64,000 bases of DNA from Desulfonatronum sp. SC1. GTDB lineage: Bacteria; Desulfobacterota; Desulfovibrionia; Desulfovibrionales; Desulfonatronaceae. The translations under genes and the position numbers were made by a program. The notes beneath the pieces were generated by a model, which was not told the origin of the DNA, did no database searches, and saw only the letters and a list, made by a program, of their open reading frames with translations. Shown in pieces: positions 33,772 to 43,288 of the stretch. The stretch's first letter is position 1. Each line of letters begins with the position of its first letter. The DNA lies in assembly GCF_003046795.1 (NCBI RefSeq), contig NZ_PZKN01000019.1, forward strand, positions 1 through 64,000, read 5' to 3'.

Positions 33772-34800
33772 TCATCCTTCCACCGGTTTGGGCTCCTCCC
33801 GCACAATCCCCCGCAACAGTCGGCCGAGAATGTCCGAGCCGGTGATCACGTGCTTTTCCTCGCCCCAATAAAGGATGATGTCGTTGTCGATCACATCGTC
33901 GTCCGTTCGTTCCGGCTGGACCTTCAGGTGGGGTATCACGGCCCCCAGACTGGTCATGGGGTCGCGGATGATGATCGGTCGGTGGCAGTGGGCCATGGGA
34001 TTAAACGTGTCCGGCTCGAAAAAGGCTTCGCGCAGAAAGGAGGCCACGTTCACGACGTAACGCGGCTCCCCCTCCTGGTCCACGAGGATCACCCAGGTTT
34101 TTCCGGAGCTTTGCACGAGCCTGAGAAACGGATCCACGCTGGACGGCCTGATGGAGGGAAAAACAGGCTTGCCGTTGTCGAACTTCATGGTCAGGATACT
34201 TTGCGGGTCCGCGCTCTCGCCCTCCGCGGCCACGGGCAGATCGTCCAGGGCCAGAAAGTTCAGACTCCCCTTGCCCTCCACCTTGTCGATCTCCGTGGAG
34301 GACGACTCCATGTGCATCTTGATCAGCTCCCGCAGATCCCGCTCCCGAAAGTAACCGATCCCCTCGGGCCCCAGCCACTTGTCCAAAAGCAGGGCCGTGG
34401 GCTTGACCACGGGGTACAGGGCTATCTGGTAGATCCTGATCACCGGGGCCAGCATGGCCCCCATCCGCAGCGCGTTTCGGGAGAAGTACGCCTGAGGCAT
34501 GATCTCCCCGCAGATGGTGATCAGCACGGTGGAAAACAGGAACGCGGCCACTCCGGCGAGCACGGAACTGGACAATAGGGCCAAAAGGACGTTCACCCCC
34601 ACGTTGGACCAGAGGATGGTCACCAGCAGCAAGTTGGCGTCCCGGCGCAGGTGCAAGACCCGCCGGGCATGCGCGTTGCCACGGGAAGACTCCATCTCCA
34701 GATGAAGCTTGCTCACGGAGAAATAGGCCAGGTTCAGCCCGGAAAGCATGGCTGACTGGGTCAGGCAGATCAGGATTCCGATCCAAATGAAAGTGGTCAT
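33772..34800 (-). CDS. DUF21 (CNNM/CorC-like) membrane protein with CBS region
   Basis: 342 residues from the ATG at 34800 (MTTFIWIGILICLTQSAMLS); the frame is open to 34884 but the added residues are polar and unlike the family. The DUF21 domain covers about residues 1-165 with membrane segments and the conserved stretches GLNLAYFSVSKLHLEMESSR, NLLLVTILWSNVGVNVLLAL and CGEIMPQAYFSRNALRMGAM. A cytoplasmic CBS-pair region follows (VDPFLRLVQSSGKTWVILVD, PMTSLGAVIPHLKVQ). There is no C-terminal CorC/HlyC domain. CNNM-type proteins are implicated in Mg2+ or Co2+ efflux. It stands alone between divergent and convergent neighbours. Confidence 0.88.
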   Translation of the reverse strand: MTTFIWIGILICLTQSAMLSGLNLAYFSVSKLHLEMESSRGNAHARRVLHLRRDANLLLVTILWSNVGVNVLLALLSSSVLAGVAAFLFSTVLITICGEIMPQAYFSRNALRMGAMLAPVIRIYQIALYPVVKPTALLLDKWLGPEGIGYFRERDLRELIKMHMESSSTEIDKVEGKGSLNFLALDDLPVAAEGESADPQSILTMKFDNGKPVFPSIRPSSVDPFLRLVQSSGKTWVILVDQEGEPRYVVNVASFLREAFFEPDTFNPMAHCHRPIIIRDPMTSLGAVIPHLKVQPERTDDDVIDNDIILYWGEEKHVITGSDILGRLLRGIVREEPKPVEG

Positions 34801-34998
34801 GGCGGCGAGGGGATGGAGATGGCGGCAAAATTGCCGATGGAGCTGCCGTTGGCGTAAGACGTGGACATCGTTGCCGAGTCTCAATTTTGACTTGCCCGGC
34901 CCGCGCCGTTACGCTTGATACCTTCTACACCCTTTCACGCGGGCCTTCCAGGCCCTGCGTCGGCCAAACACCATTCCCGGCAACACATTGGAGCGTAT

Positions 34999-35997
34999 AT
35001 GCCTCGATTCATCCTGCCCGACCAGATGCACACCCCTGACTGTGAGGTCCGTCGCGTGGGCGTGGAGATGGAAATGGCCGGGCTGGAGCTGCCGGTCATG
35101 GCCCAGGCGGTCAAGGATCTGTTCGGCGGTCACATCGATTCCAAAAGTCCTTTTGAAATCCACGTCCTGGAGACGCGCCACGGAGCGTTCGCCGTGGAAC
35201 TGGACGCCAGCCTGCTCAAGAATCACGAATACCAGCCTTATCTGGCCAAGGTCGGCATCGACCTGGACGCCAGGGGCGACCAGCAAACCTTCGACGCCAT
35301 GCTGGCCCGCCTGGCGGCCGGCGTCGTGCCCAGCGAAGTGGTGGCTCCGCCGATTCCGGTCATGGTCCTGGAGGACATGGACGCCTTGCGGGACAGGCTG
35401 CGTCGGGATGGCGCCAAGGGCACCCGTACGGCCCTGGTCTACGCCTTCGGGGCTCAGTTCAACGTGGAGGCCGTTCGACTGGACGCGGCTTACCTGCGAA
35501 ACATTCTGCGCGCCTACGTGCTGCTCCACGACCGGCTGACAGAGCGGGGGGCCGTGGACCTCTCCCGCAAGATCTCGCCGTATATCCGGGCCTTTCCCGG
35601 CGGATACGTCCGGCTGCTTCTGAACAAGGACTACACGCCGGACCTCCCCGACCTGATCCGCGACTACCTCCTGCACAATCCCACCCGCAACCGCCCCCTG
35701 GACATGCTCCCGCTGTTTGCGCACCTGGAACGGGATCTGGTCATGAACGCGCCGGTGGAAACCCACCTGATCAAACCCAGGCCCGCATTCCACTACCGCC
35801 TGCCCAACTGCCAGATCGACGAATCGGATTGGTCCCTGGCCAAGCCGTGGAACGACTGGATCATGGTGGAAAAGCTGGCCGCGGATGAGAATCGCTTACG
35901 GGAGCACGCCCGGGCCTACCTGGAAAAACCAGGGGAAGTCGTGGCCCGGATGGTGGACGAATGGGTGGACATGTTGGGGACGTGGCTGAAGCGATGA
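34999..35997 (+). CDS. glutamine-synthetase-like amidoligase (Amidoligase_2 family)
   Basis: 332 residues from the ATG at 34999; the frame extends upstream to 34915 without homology. The N-terminal RRVGVEMEMAGLELPVMAQA contains the conserved GVExEx metal/ATP-binding start typical of this GS-like superfamily; GAFAVELDASLL and TRTALVYAFGAQFNVEAVRL are further conserved parts. These enzymes are predicted to form amide bonds between amino-acid or polyamine substrates using ATP. Its TGA overlaps the start of a class I glutamine-amidotransferase-type hydrolase (ATGA), an association described for this family in comparative genomics and thought to make and then cleave or exchange gamma-glutamyl-type products. 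The actual substrate is unknown. Confidence 0.82.
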   Translation: MPRFILPDQMHTPDCEVRRVGVEMEMAGLELPVMAQAVKDLFGGHIDSKSPFEIHVLETRHGAFAVELDASLLKNHEYQPYLAKVGIDLDARGDQQTFDAMLARLAAGVVPSEVVAPPIPVMVLEDMDALRDRLRRDGAKGTRTALVYAFGAQFNVEAVRLDAAYLRNILRAYVLLHDRLTERGAVDLSRKISPYIRAFPGGYVRLLLNKDYTPDLPDLIRDYLLHNPTRNRPLDMLPLFAHLERDLVMNAPVETHLIKPRPAFHYRLPNCQIDESDWSLAKPWNDWIMVEKLAADENRLREHARAYLEKPGEVVARMVDEWVDMLGTWLKR

Positions 35998-36797
35998 ACG
36001 GGAAAAAGCCGGTAATCGGCGTCACCGGCCCGGATCACGGCGGCCTGGCCGCTTGGTGGTTCACCCGCTTGGCGGTTTGGCGGGCCGGCGGCCGGGCGTT
36101 GCGGATCACGCCCCGGCGTCCCCGCCACGTTCAGGAACTGGACGGCCTGATCATCGGCGGCGGCGCGGACGTGGCGCCGGACCTGTACGGCGCCGAGCCG
36201 TTGAGGCCTCCCGAAAAAATGGCCGAGGAAATGACACGGGGAGAAACGGACTGGTTTCGACGCGGCCTGGCCTTGCTGGCCTTTCCCCTAATGCTGCTGA
36301 TCCGGAGAATCCTGACCACCCGCAACCCCGGTCTGAACACGGACCGCGACGAACTGGAGCAGAACCTGCTCCGCTCGGCCCTGGAACGCGACCTGCCCAT
36401 TCTGGGCATCTGCCGCGGCGCGCAACTGATCAACGTAACCCTGGGCGGCACCCTGCACCAGCACCTGACCGGCTTTTACCAGGAATCCCCCAATATCCGC
36501 AGCCTGCTGCCCCGCAAAACCATCCAGGTGGAGCCGGACTCCCTGCTGGCCCGCGGCCTCAAATGCGCCATATGCGGCGTCAACGCGCTGCACGACCAGG
36601 CCGTGGACAAGCTCGGCCGGACCGTGCGCGTCACGGCCCGGGAACCAAACGGCGTGATCCAGGCCGTGGAGGCCACGAACAAAACCTTTGTCCTCGGGGT
36701 CCAATGGCACCCCGAATACCTCCCCCACCACCGCCGCCAACAACGCCTGTTCCGCGCCCTGGTCCAGACTGCTCGAAAACCACGTCGCTCCATCTGA
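35994..36797 (+). CDS. class I glutamine-amidotransferase-like hydrolase (peptidase C26, PuuD-like)
   Basis: 267 residues from the ATG at 35994, which overlaps the amidoligase stop by 4 bp. Marks are LDGLIIGGGADVAPDLYG, the nucleophile elbow LGICRGAQLINVTLGGTLHQ (catalytic Cys) and VQWHPEYLP (catalytic His and Glu). This is the gamma-glutamyl-GABA hydrolase type of fold. An atypical hydrophobic insertion (LLAFPLMLLIRRIL) near residue 95-110 might be a membrane-associated helix. Coupled to the amidoligase, it probably hydrolyses or transfers the gamma-linked product that enzyme makes. No other pathway gene is adjacent. Confidence 0.88.
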   Translation: MNGKKPVIGVTGPDHGGLAAWWFTRLAVWRAGGRALRITPRRPRHVQELDGLIIGGGADVAPDLYGAEPLRPPEKMAEEMTRGETDWFRRGLALLAFPLMLLIRRILTTRNPGLNTDRDELEQNLLRSALERDLPILGICRGAQLINVTLGGTLHQHLTGFYQESPNIRSLLPRKTIQVEPDSLLARGLKCAICGVNALHDQAVDKLGRTVRVTAREPNGVIQAVEATNKTFVLGVQWHPEYLPHHRRQQRLFRALVQTARKPRRSI

Positions 36798-37094
36798 AAG
36801 GCGACAACCAGCTTTCGAAAAAAACATGTCATGACCAACAAGGCATGACATCCCGCATTTGCAAGAACCGGACAATGGGCTTATTCTGGGTGGACTGGAA
36901 TCGAAAAGAGTGAACAAATCAATACATTCACGACTGTTCGGCTTTGAGGCGACGACTCGGTTTCGGCTCGTAACGGCTCGTATCGGGCCATCCTCTTTTC
37001 CCGTAATGCAACGTGGAAGCCTCTCGTCGGCCCAACGTCAGTAATCGTCGCCCTTCATTAGCCATTTTCGACAATCTTCTTCAGGAGCAACACC
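36798..37094. other. intergenic region with a hairpin, before glgX
   Basis: This stretch of about 300 bp holds an 8-bp inverted repeat, ATGTCATG at 36826-36833 and CATGACAT at 36844-36851, a possible weak terminator for the amidoligase pair. AGGAGCAACACC precedes the glgX start. Nothing else was recognised. Confidence 0.5.
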
Positions 37095-39272
37095 ATGAAC
37101 GCGGCTGAAACAGCCTTGAACGGCACTCCCTCAAAGCCCAGCGGCCCCCGGGTCTGGCCCGGTTCTCCCAATCCCTTGGGGGCCACATGGGACGGTTCCG
37201 GGGTGAGTTTCGCCCTGTTCTCGGCCCATGCCGAAAAGGTCGAACTATGCCTGTTCGATAGCGACGGGGTTACGGAGACCGCCCGGATCACCCTGCCGGA
37301 ATACACCCATGAAGTCTGGCACGGCTATCTGCCGGACGCCCGGCCCGGACAGCTTTACGGCTACCGCGTCCACGGCCCCTACGAGCCCTTGGCGGGACAC
37401 CGTTTCAACCCCAACAAGCTGTTGCTGGACCCCTACGCCAAGGTCCTGGTCGGAAATCTGAAATGGGACGACGCATTGTTCGGCTACACGGTGGGCCACC
37501 CGGACGAAGACCTGTCCTTTGACGAACGGGATTCCGCGCCCTTCATGCCCAAGTGCCAGGTGGTGGACCCTGCCTTCACCTGGGGCCGATCCATGGACTT
37601 CCGGCCCTGGCACGAAACCGTGATCTACGAAATGCACGTCCGGGGCTATACCATCCTCCATCCCGAGGTGCCCGAGGAGTTCCGGGGGACCTTCGAGGGC
37701 CTGGCTTCCCAGCCGGTGGTCGACCATCTCAAGAATCTGGGCATCAAGGCCATCGAGCTGCTGCCCATCCACGCTTTTCTTCAGGACCGCCACCTGATCG
37801 AACGCGACCTTGGCAACTACTGGGGCTACAATTCCATCGGCTACTTCGCGCCCAACCCGGACTACCTCCGCCCCAGAAACGACCTCTCGTCCTTTAAAAG
37901 TTTTGTTCAGAAAATGCACGACGCCGGGATCGAGGTGATCCTGGACGTGGTCTACAACCACACCGCCGAGGGCAATCATCTCGGACCGACCCTCTCTTTT
38001 CGAGGCATCGACAATTATTCCTATTACTATTTGATGGACGACCAACCGCGGTTCTACAACGACTTCACGGGCACTGGAAACGCCCTGGAGCTGCGCCATC
38101 CCAAGGTCTTGTCCATGGTCATGGATTCGTTGCGCTACTGGGTGCACGTGATGGGTGTGGACGGCTTTCGTTTCGACCTGGCCACCACCCTGGCCCGGGT
38201 GGAGGGCCCCTACGACGAGCACGCCAGCTTTCTGGATGCCGTGGCCCAGGACCCGGTCCTGGGCCATGTCAAGCTGATCGCCGAGCCCTGGGACACCGGC
38301 CTGGGCGGATATCAGGTGGGCAATTTCCCGCCGGGCTGGGCAGAGTGGAACGACCAGTACCGGGACACCATGCGCAAATTTTGGAAAGGAGACGAGGGAC
38401 TGCTGCCCGAGTTTGCGGGCCGCTTCTCCGCCTCCGCGGACATCTTCAACCGCCGCGGACGACGGACCTGGGCCAGCGTGAACTTCATCACGGCCCACGA
38501 CGGCTTCACCCTGCACGATCTGGTCAGCTACAACCACAAGCACAACGAGGACAACGGGGAAAACGGCCGAGACGGTTCGGACAACAACAATTCCTGGAAT
38601 TGCGGCGTGGAAGGTGAGACGGACGATCCGGAAATTCTTGCCCTGCGCCGCCGCCAGATGCGCAATTTACTGGCCACCCTGCTGTTGTCCCAAGGAACAC
38701 CCATGCTCACCGCCGGGGACGAGTTCGCCCGCACCCAGCAGGGCAACAACAACGCCTACTGTCAGGACAGCGAGATCAGTTGGCTGGACTGGTCGGCCAT
38801 CGACGAAGCCGGCCGGGCCCAGACCGACTTCGTCGCCCGGCTGCTCGCCCTTCGCCACCAACACATCGTCTTTCACCGCAACCGCTTCTTCCACGGAGAC
38901 ATCATCCCCGGTACGCAGGTCAAGGACGTGATCTGGCTGCATCCCGACGGCCGCGAGATGACCCGGGACGACTGGCACGACCACGAGGCCCGATCCCTGG
39001 CCATCCGTCTGAGCGGCGAGGCCGGCATCGTCCACCTCACGGAAACCGGGGAACAGGAACCGGACGACACCTTCCTGCTCCTGGTCAACGCCAGCCATGA
39101 AGACGTGGCGTTCGTGCTGCCCAATGGAGACAGCGGAGCCTGGGAGCCCCTGGTGGACACCATGTCCGAGGACGGACAACCCGAAGGCGACGTCGGCCCC
39201 CATTCACCGGGCGTGAAACTGACCCTGGGAGGGCGCTCGTTGCGCTTGCTGCGGCTGGTGGCGGAGGCGTAG
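37095..39272 (+). CDS. glgX: glycogen debranching enzyme / isoamylase-type
   Basis: 725 residues. An N-terminal early-set domain (PNPLGATWDGSGVSFALFSA) is followed by the GH13 catalytic barrel with its four conserved regions: VILDVVYNHTAEGN (region I), DGFRFDLATTLAR (nucleophile Asp), LIAEPWDTG (acid Glu) and FITAHDGFTLHDLV (Asp). NGENGRDGSDNNNSWNCG-type loop and NNNAYCQDSEISWLDW are characteristic of GlgX/TreX. It hydrolyses alpha-1,6 branch points of glycogen. The next gene, treY, overlaps its stop by one base; debranched maltodextrins are the substrate for TreY. AGGAGC precedes the ATG by nine bases. Confidence 0.95.
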   Translation: MNAAETALNGTPSKPSGPRVWPGSPNPLGATWDGSGVSFALFSAHAEKVELCLFDSDGVTETARITLPEYTHEVWHGYLPDARPGQLYGYRVHGPYEPLAGHRFNPNKLLLDPYAKVLVGNLKWDDALFGYTVGHPDEDLSFDERDSAPFMPKCQVVDPAFTWGRSMDFRPWHETVIYEMHVRGYTILHPEVPEEFRGTFEGLASQPVVDHLKNLGIKAIELLPIHAFLQDRHLIERDLGNYWGYNSIGYFAPNPDYLRPRNDLSSFKSFVQKMHDAGIEVILDVVYNHTAEGNHLGPTLSFRGIDNYSYYYLMDDQPRFYNDFTGTGNALELRHPKVLSMVMDSLRYWVHVMGVDGFRFDLATTLARVEGPYDEHASFLDAVAQDPVLGHVKLIAEPWDTGLGGYQVGNFPPGWAEWNDQYRDTMRKFWKGDEGLLPEFAGRFSASADIFNRRGRRTWASVNFITAHDGFTLHDLVSYNHKHNEDNGENGRDGSDNNNSWNCGVEGETDDPEILALRRRQMRNLLATLLLSQGTPMLTAGDEFARTQQGNNNAYCQDSEISWLDWSAIDEAGRAQTDFVARLLALRHQHIVFHRNRFFHGDIIPGTQVKDVIWLHPDGREMTRDDWHDHEARSLAIRLSGEAGIVHLTETGEQEPDDTFLLLVNASHEDVAFVLPNGDSGAWEPLVDTMSEDGQPEGDVGPHSPGVKLTLGGRSLRLLRLVAEA

Positions 39273-42235
39273 TGAGTCAGAGAAGAGATAACATTTCACT
39301 CATAAGAGATCGCCCGATGAACCCGCTCTACGCTCCCACTTCCTTCTACCGCCTGCAATTCCATGCCGGCTTCACTTTTGCCCACGCCCAGAGGATCGTG
39401 CCCTATTTGCGGGACTTGGGCGTCAGCCACGTGTACACGTCGCCGATCCTGGCCGCCCGGCCCGGCTCCACCCACGGCTACGACATCGTGGACCACCAGT
39501 CCCTGAACCCGGAACTCGGCGGACGGAAGGGCTTCGACGCCCTCAGCGCGGCCCTTCGGGAAGCCGGGATGGGGCTGGTCATGGACATCGTACCCAACCA
39601 CATGGGCATCGGCCGCAGCGACAACCAGTGGTGGCTGGACGTGCTGGAATGGGGCCGCAGCAGTCGCTTTATCCATTTTTTCGATATTGAATGGTTTCCC
39701 CAGACCCAGGGCATCCACGATCAGGTCTTGCTGCCCGTACTGGGCGACCTTTACGGCGCGGTCCTGGAGCGCGGCGAACTGCGCCTGCGTTTCGACGCGC
39801 AAGTCGGGTCCTTCAGCGTCTGGTACTACGAGCACCGCTTTCCCGTCTGCCCGTCCGCCTATCACCGAATTCTGACCCCCTGCCTGGAATATGCCGGAGA
39901 GGAAACAGCCGCGCATCCGGAAATCCGCGCCGCGCTCACCGAATCCAAACGCCTGCGGACCACGCCCCGCTCCGGAACCCGGCGCAAGGCCCTGCGCACC
40001 CGGGGAGAAACCTTCAAATCCACTCTGGCCCGGTTGAGCGGAGATTTCCCGGAGCTGCGCCGCGCCCTGAAGTATGCCGAGCATCTTTTCTCACCCGAAA
40101 ACCCTGACGGTCGGGGGCTGGAGCGACTGCACAAGCTGCTGGAACGCCAGCACTATCGCCCGGCTTTCTGGCGGGTGGCCGGGCACGAAATCAATTATCG
40201 CCGTTTTTTCCAGATCAACGACCTGGCCGGATTGCGCGTGGAGGAACCCGAGGTCTTCGCCGCGGCCCACGGCCTGATCCGGGACCTGGTGGCCGCCGGG
40301 CAGGTGCACGGGCTACGCATCGACCACATCGACGGGCTCTATGATCCCGCCGGATATCTGGACCGGCTGCAGAAGCTGCTCAAGCCCCAGGCCGCAAGTC
40401 TGGGCTTCGTCACCGGCCGCTTTCCGGTCTATGTGGAGAAAATCCTGGAAGAACACGAAACCCTCCGCGGCCGCTGGCCGGTGCATGGAACCACGGGATA
40501 CGACGCCCTCAGTGAGATCAACGCCGTGCAGATCGACTCCGGAGGTCTGGCCGAGCTGCGCGCCATGTACGAAGCCCGGGAGGGCGCTGGAAGCGCGGAC
40601 GCCCATGCCGAAGGCGTGCGGGCCAAACGGCAGATCATGGACCAGGAACTGGCCTCGGAACTGGAAGTCCTGGCCACGGAAACCACCCGTTTGCTCAAGC
40701 GCGACCCGGCGACCCGGGACTTTTCCCGAGGCGAGATCCGCCAAGCCCTGCGGGAAATCGTGTCCCGTTTTCCAGTCTACCGAACCTATGTCGGCTCCAG
40801 GGGGCCTTCCGTCGAGGACGTCCGGGACCTGGACTGGGCCCTGGGCCTGGCAAGGCGGGCCCGGGCCGTGAGCCACCCCCGGCTCTTCGACGTGCTGGAG
40901 GCCCTGCTCAAGGCCTCCTGGCAAAAACGCACCAACGGCCGCCCCCGGGCCGACGTTCTGCGCCTGGCCCGCAAGTTCCAGCAGTTCACCGGACCGGCCA
41001 TGGCCAAGGGCATGGAGGATACCACGTTCTACCGGGTCTTGCCGCTGATTTCCATGAATGAGGTAGGCATGGGGCCGAACCGAAGGATCAGCACGGCCGG
41101 AGATTTTCACCAGCAGATGCAGCGCCGTGTCGCGGACTGGCCCAAGGCCATGGTCACCACGGCCACCCACGACACCAAACGCAGTGAGGACGTCCGGTCC
41201 CGGATCGCGGTCCTTTCGGAACTGCCCAAGGCCTGGGCCGAACGGGTGGAACGCTGGCAGACCCTCAACCGCCGGGCCCGTCGCGAGTCCGCCCTCGGCC
41301 CTCTGCCCTCCAGCCGGGACGAGTACCTGTTCTACCAGACCCTGGTCGGTGTCTGGCCTCCGGAAGGACTCGGCCCGGACCTACCCGGAGCGGCGACTCT
41401 CTCCGCGTTGCAAGACCGATTACAAGCCTACATGGTCAAGGCGGCCCGGGAGGCCAAGATCAGCACCTCCTGGCTGAACCCGGACGAGGAATACGAACAG
41501 GCCCTGACCGACTTCACGGCCCAGGTCCTGGATTCCGGCCCGACGGCCGCACCGTTTTTGCGCGACGTCCAGGAGTTCGTGGCCAAACTGGCCGTGCCTG
41601 GCGCGTGCAACGCCCTGACCCAGACGATCCTGCGCCTGACCATGCCCGGAGCGCCGGACAACTACCAGGGTACGGAACTCTGGGACGACTCCCTGGTGGA
41701 CCCGGACAATCGCCGTCCCTTGAACTTCACGGACAGATGGGATGGTTTACGGGAGTTTCAAGCCACGGAGGCCGAAGAAAATCAAATAGACTACGTAGCG
41801 TCGCTCAAGAGGACCTGGCACGACGGGCGTATCAAGCAGTACGTCCAATGGCGCCTGCTGACGCTGCGCCGCGCCCATCCGGAGCTGTTTCTGAACGGGA
41901 ACTACGTCCCCCTGGAGGTTTCAGGGACCAGAGCGAACAACATCCTCGCCTTTGCCCGCATCCATCGGACCCATGGACGCCAGGCGGTCATCGCGGCCCT
42001 GCCCCGCCTCGTCGCGGACCTTTGCCCGCCGGACGGCGGATTTCCCACCGGTGAAGCCTGGTCGGCCACGACCATCGCCCTGAACACGGCCCTGCCCAAA
42101 GCCGGCAAGGAAGGACACTGGCGCAACCGTTTCACCGGACGGCCCCTCTCTCCCACGGACGGCGTGCTCACCGCGGCCGAACTCTTCGCCGACCTGCCCT
42201 GGGCGGTGTTGGTCTTCACGCGAACAGGCGGATAA
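39272..42235 (+). CDS. treY: maltooligosyl trehalose synthase
   Basis: 987 residues from a GTG that overlaps the glgX stop and has GGAGG six bases upstream; the ATG at 39317, closer to the family start (TSFYRLQFHAGFTFAHAQRI), is an alternative. Marks: VSHVYTSPILAARPGSTHGY, DIVDHQSLNPELGG, LVMDIVPNHMGIG, the catalytic GLRIDHIDGLYDP, a TTGYDALSEIN stretch and TATHDTKRSEDVRSRI. TreY isomerises the reducing-end alpha-1,4 bond of maltooligosaccharides to alpha-1,1; the TreZ hydrolase that releases trehalose is not encoded here. With glgX, this links glycogen to trehalose, a compatible solute. Confidence 0.95.
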   Translation: MSQRRDNISLIRDRPMNPLYAPTSFYRLQFHAGFTFAHAQRIVPYLRDLGVSHVYTSPILAARPGSTHGYDIVDHQSLNPELGGRKGFDALSAALREAGMGLVMDIVPNHMGIGRSDNQWWLDVLEWGRSSRFIHFFDIEWFPQTQGIHDQVLLPVLGDLYGAVLERGELRLRFDAQVGSFSVWYYEHRFPVCPSAYHRILTPCLEYAGEETAAHPEIRAALTESKRLRTTPRSGTRRKALRTRGETFKSTLARLSGDFPELRRALKYAEHLFSPENPDGRGLERLHKLLERQHYRPAFWRVAGHEINYRRFFQINDLAGLRVEEPEVFAAAHGLIRDLVAAGQVHGLRIDHIDGLYDPAGYLDRLQKLLKPQAASLGFVTGRFPVYVEKILEEHETLRGRWPVHGTTGYDALSEINAVQIDSGGLAELRAMYEAREGAGSADAHAEGVRAKRQIMDQELASELEVLATETTRLLKRDPATRDFSRGEIRQALREIVSRFPVYRTYVGSRGPSVEDVRDLDWALGLARRARAVSHPRLFDVLEALLKASWQKRTNGRPRADVLRLARKFQQFTGPAMAKGMEDTTFYRVLPLISMNEVGMGPNRRISTAGDFHQQMQRRVADWPKAMVTTATHDTKRSEDVRSRIAVLSELPKAWAERVERWQTLNRRARRESALGPLPSSRDEYLFYQTLVGVWPPEGLGPDLPGAATLSALQDRLQAYMVKAAREAKISTSWLNPDEEYEQALTDFTAQVLDSGPTAAPFLRDVQEFVAKLAVPGACNALTQTILRLTMPGAPDNYQGTELWDDSLVDPDNRRPLNFTDRWDGLREFQATEAEENQIDYVASLKRTWHDGRIKQYVQWRLLTLRRAHPELFLNGNYVPLEVSGTRANNILAFARIHRTHGRQAVIAALPRLVADLCPPDGGFPTGEAWSATTIALNTALPKAGKEGHWRNRFTGRPLSPTDGVLTAAELFADLPWAVLVFTRTGG

Positions 42236-42310
42236 TCGCGGTTGACCAGCCTTCCCCTCGAAAAAAAAGCATCTACTCAGCACATTATGTTTCCGCTCTT
42301 GTTCCGGCAA

Positions 42311-42412
42311 TCGGAATCGGGGTCGGGGTCGGAATCGGCATCGAAACAGGAAAAATATAGAACGCATCCCAGCGTTTTCGATCCCGATCCCGATTCCGAT
42401 TCCGACCCCGAC
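42311..42412. repeat. hexamer-rich imperfect palindrome
   Basis: GTCGGGGTCGGAATCGG at 42322-42338 is the exact inverse of CCGATTCCGACCCCGAC at 42396-42412. The arms contain variable numbers of GATCCC/GATTCC/GACCCC-type hexamers, so the outer stem is perfect and the inner part is unequal. It is related in design to the palindrome at 32087-32156. Confidence 0.8.
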
Positions 42413-42456
42413 AGCAGCATAATTTTGTGCTGAATAGTTACAAAAAAAAGATTGAT

Positions 42457-42479
42457 AGGACAGGCATGCTGCCTGTCCT
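42457..42479. terminator. bidirectional hairpin between treY and the outer-membrane protein gene
   Basis: AGGACAGGCA at 42457-42466 pairs with TGCCTGTCCT at 42470-42479 across a 3-base loop. It is preceded by a run of A (42442-42449) and followed by TTT, so it can act as a terminator in both directions. The same GACAGGCAxxxTGCCTGTC theme recurs at 53510-53528. Confidence 0.65.
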
Positions 42480-42520
42480 GTTTCAATGTATCCGAAACGA
42501 AGGGAAGGTGGGTCAACGAA

Positions 42521-43288
42521 TCAAAAGCTGATCCCGATCTCCGCGAACGGGCCGCTGATGTCCACGTCGGCCTTGAGGCCTTTTTCGTCGATGGAGATGG
42601 AGTCGTAACGGTACCCGCCGGCAAGAAAGAGGTGGTCCAGGGGATCGAAGCGCACCCGGCCGATGAGGCTGTAGAAATGGTTTCCGGCGTAGGTCACGCC
42701 GCGGGCCTCGGCCTCAAGGGCGAAGAAGTCCAGGGGCCGCAGGCTGGCTCCGGCGTAGAGCGTGGGTACGGGCAGAAGCAGGCTTTCGGACTCGGAAAGC
42801 CCGGCCTGCTCCTGACGGACCTCGATATCCACGTCCATCAGCCGCAGGTTCAGCCCCAAATCCACGTTGAACATGCCCAGGGTCGCCGCCTTCAGCCCCG
42901 GGATTCCGTAGAACAGGCTCACGTCGTACTGGTTCAGCCGCAGCTTGCCGTCGATGGGCGCATCCGCTGAAAAAGTCTGGTTCCCGAAGGTGAAGCTCCC
43001 TTTGGCCGTCCCCTTGCCCGAAAAGGTCGTCGGCGTGGCCATGAATCCGATATTGGGGAGGATCAGCGGGGTTTCCAGCCGAGCGCGGAAGAGCAGACCG
43101 GTCTTGTCGTCCAGTCCCAGGCTGCTTTCCAGGTCGAGCCGATCATGGCCCGTCTGGCCCTTGTAGGTCACGTCCCCGGAGGGGGACTGATGCCAGACGC
43201 CCACCGCCGCCTCGAACCCCGCGGCCCCGGCCCATCCGGGAAGAATTAGCACGATGCACGCCGCCAAAGCGGCCCAAAACTTGGTCAC
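42521..43288 (-). CDS. outer-membrane beta-barrel protein (TIGR04219-like)
   Basis: 255 residues from the GTG at 43288, which overlaps the upstream stop (GTGA) and has GGAGAAG upstream. A signal peptide (KFWAALAACIVLILPGWAGA) precedes a beta-rich protein with alternating amphipathic strands (YKGQTGHDRLDLESSLGLDD, LRLNQYDVSLFYGIPG, YSLIGRVRFDPLDHLFLAGG) and a C-terminal aromatic residue (IGISF), as required for barrel insertion. The resemblance is to the family of small outer-membrane barrels annotated TIGR04219. Transport substrate unknown. It is the last gene of the gltB unit. Confidence 0.8.
   Translation of the reverse strand: MTKFWAALAACIVLILPGWAGAAGFEAAVGVWHQSPSGDVTYKGQTGHDRLDLESSLGLDDKTGLLFRARLETPLILPNIGFMATPTTFSGKGTAKGSFTFGNQTFSADAPIDGKLRLNQYDVSLFYGIPGLKAATLGMFNVDLGLNLRLMDVDIEVRQEQAGLSESESLLLPVPTLYAGASLRPLDFFALEAEARGVTYAGNHFYSLIGRVRFDPLDHLFLAGGYRYDSISIDEKGLKADVDISGPFAEIGISF

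Noticed and set aside
36859-37044. 61-codon ORF between the hydrolase and glgX
   Set aside because: No ribosome-binding site, no homology-like pattern, and it lies in a likely promoter region.
32087-42412. hexamer arrays considered as a CRISPR array
   Set aside because: They are single palindromes without repeat-spacer periodicity, and no cas-type genes are present.
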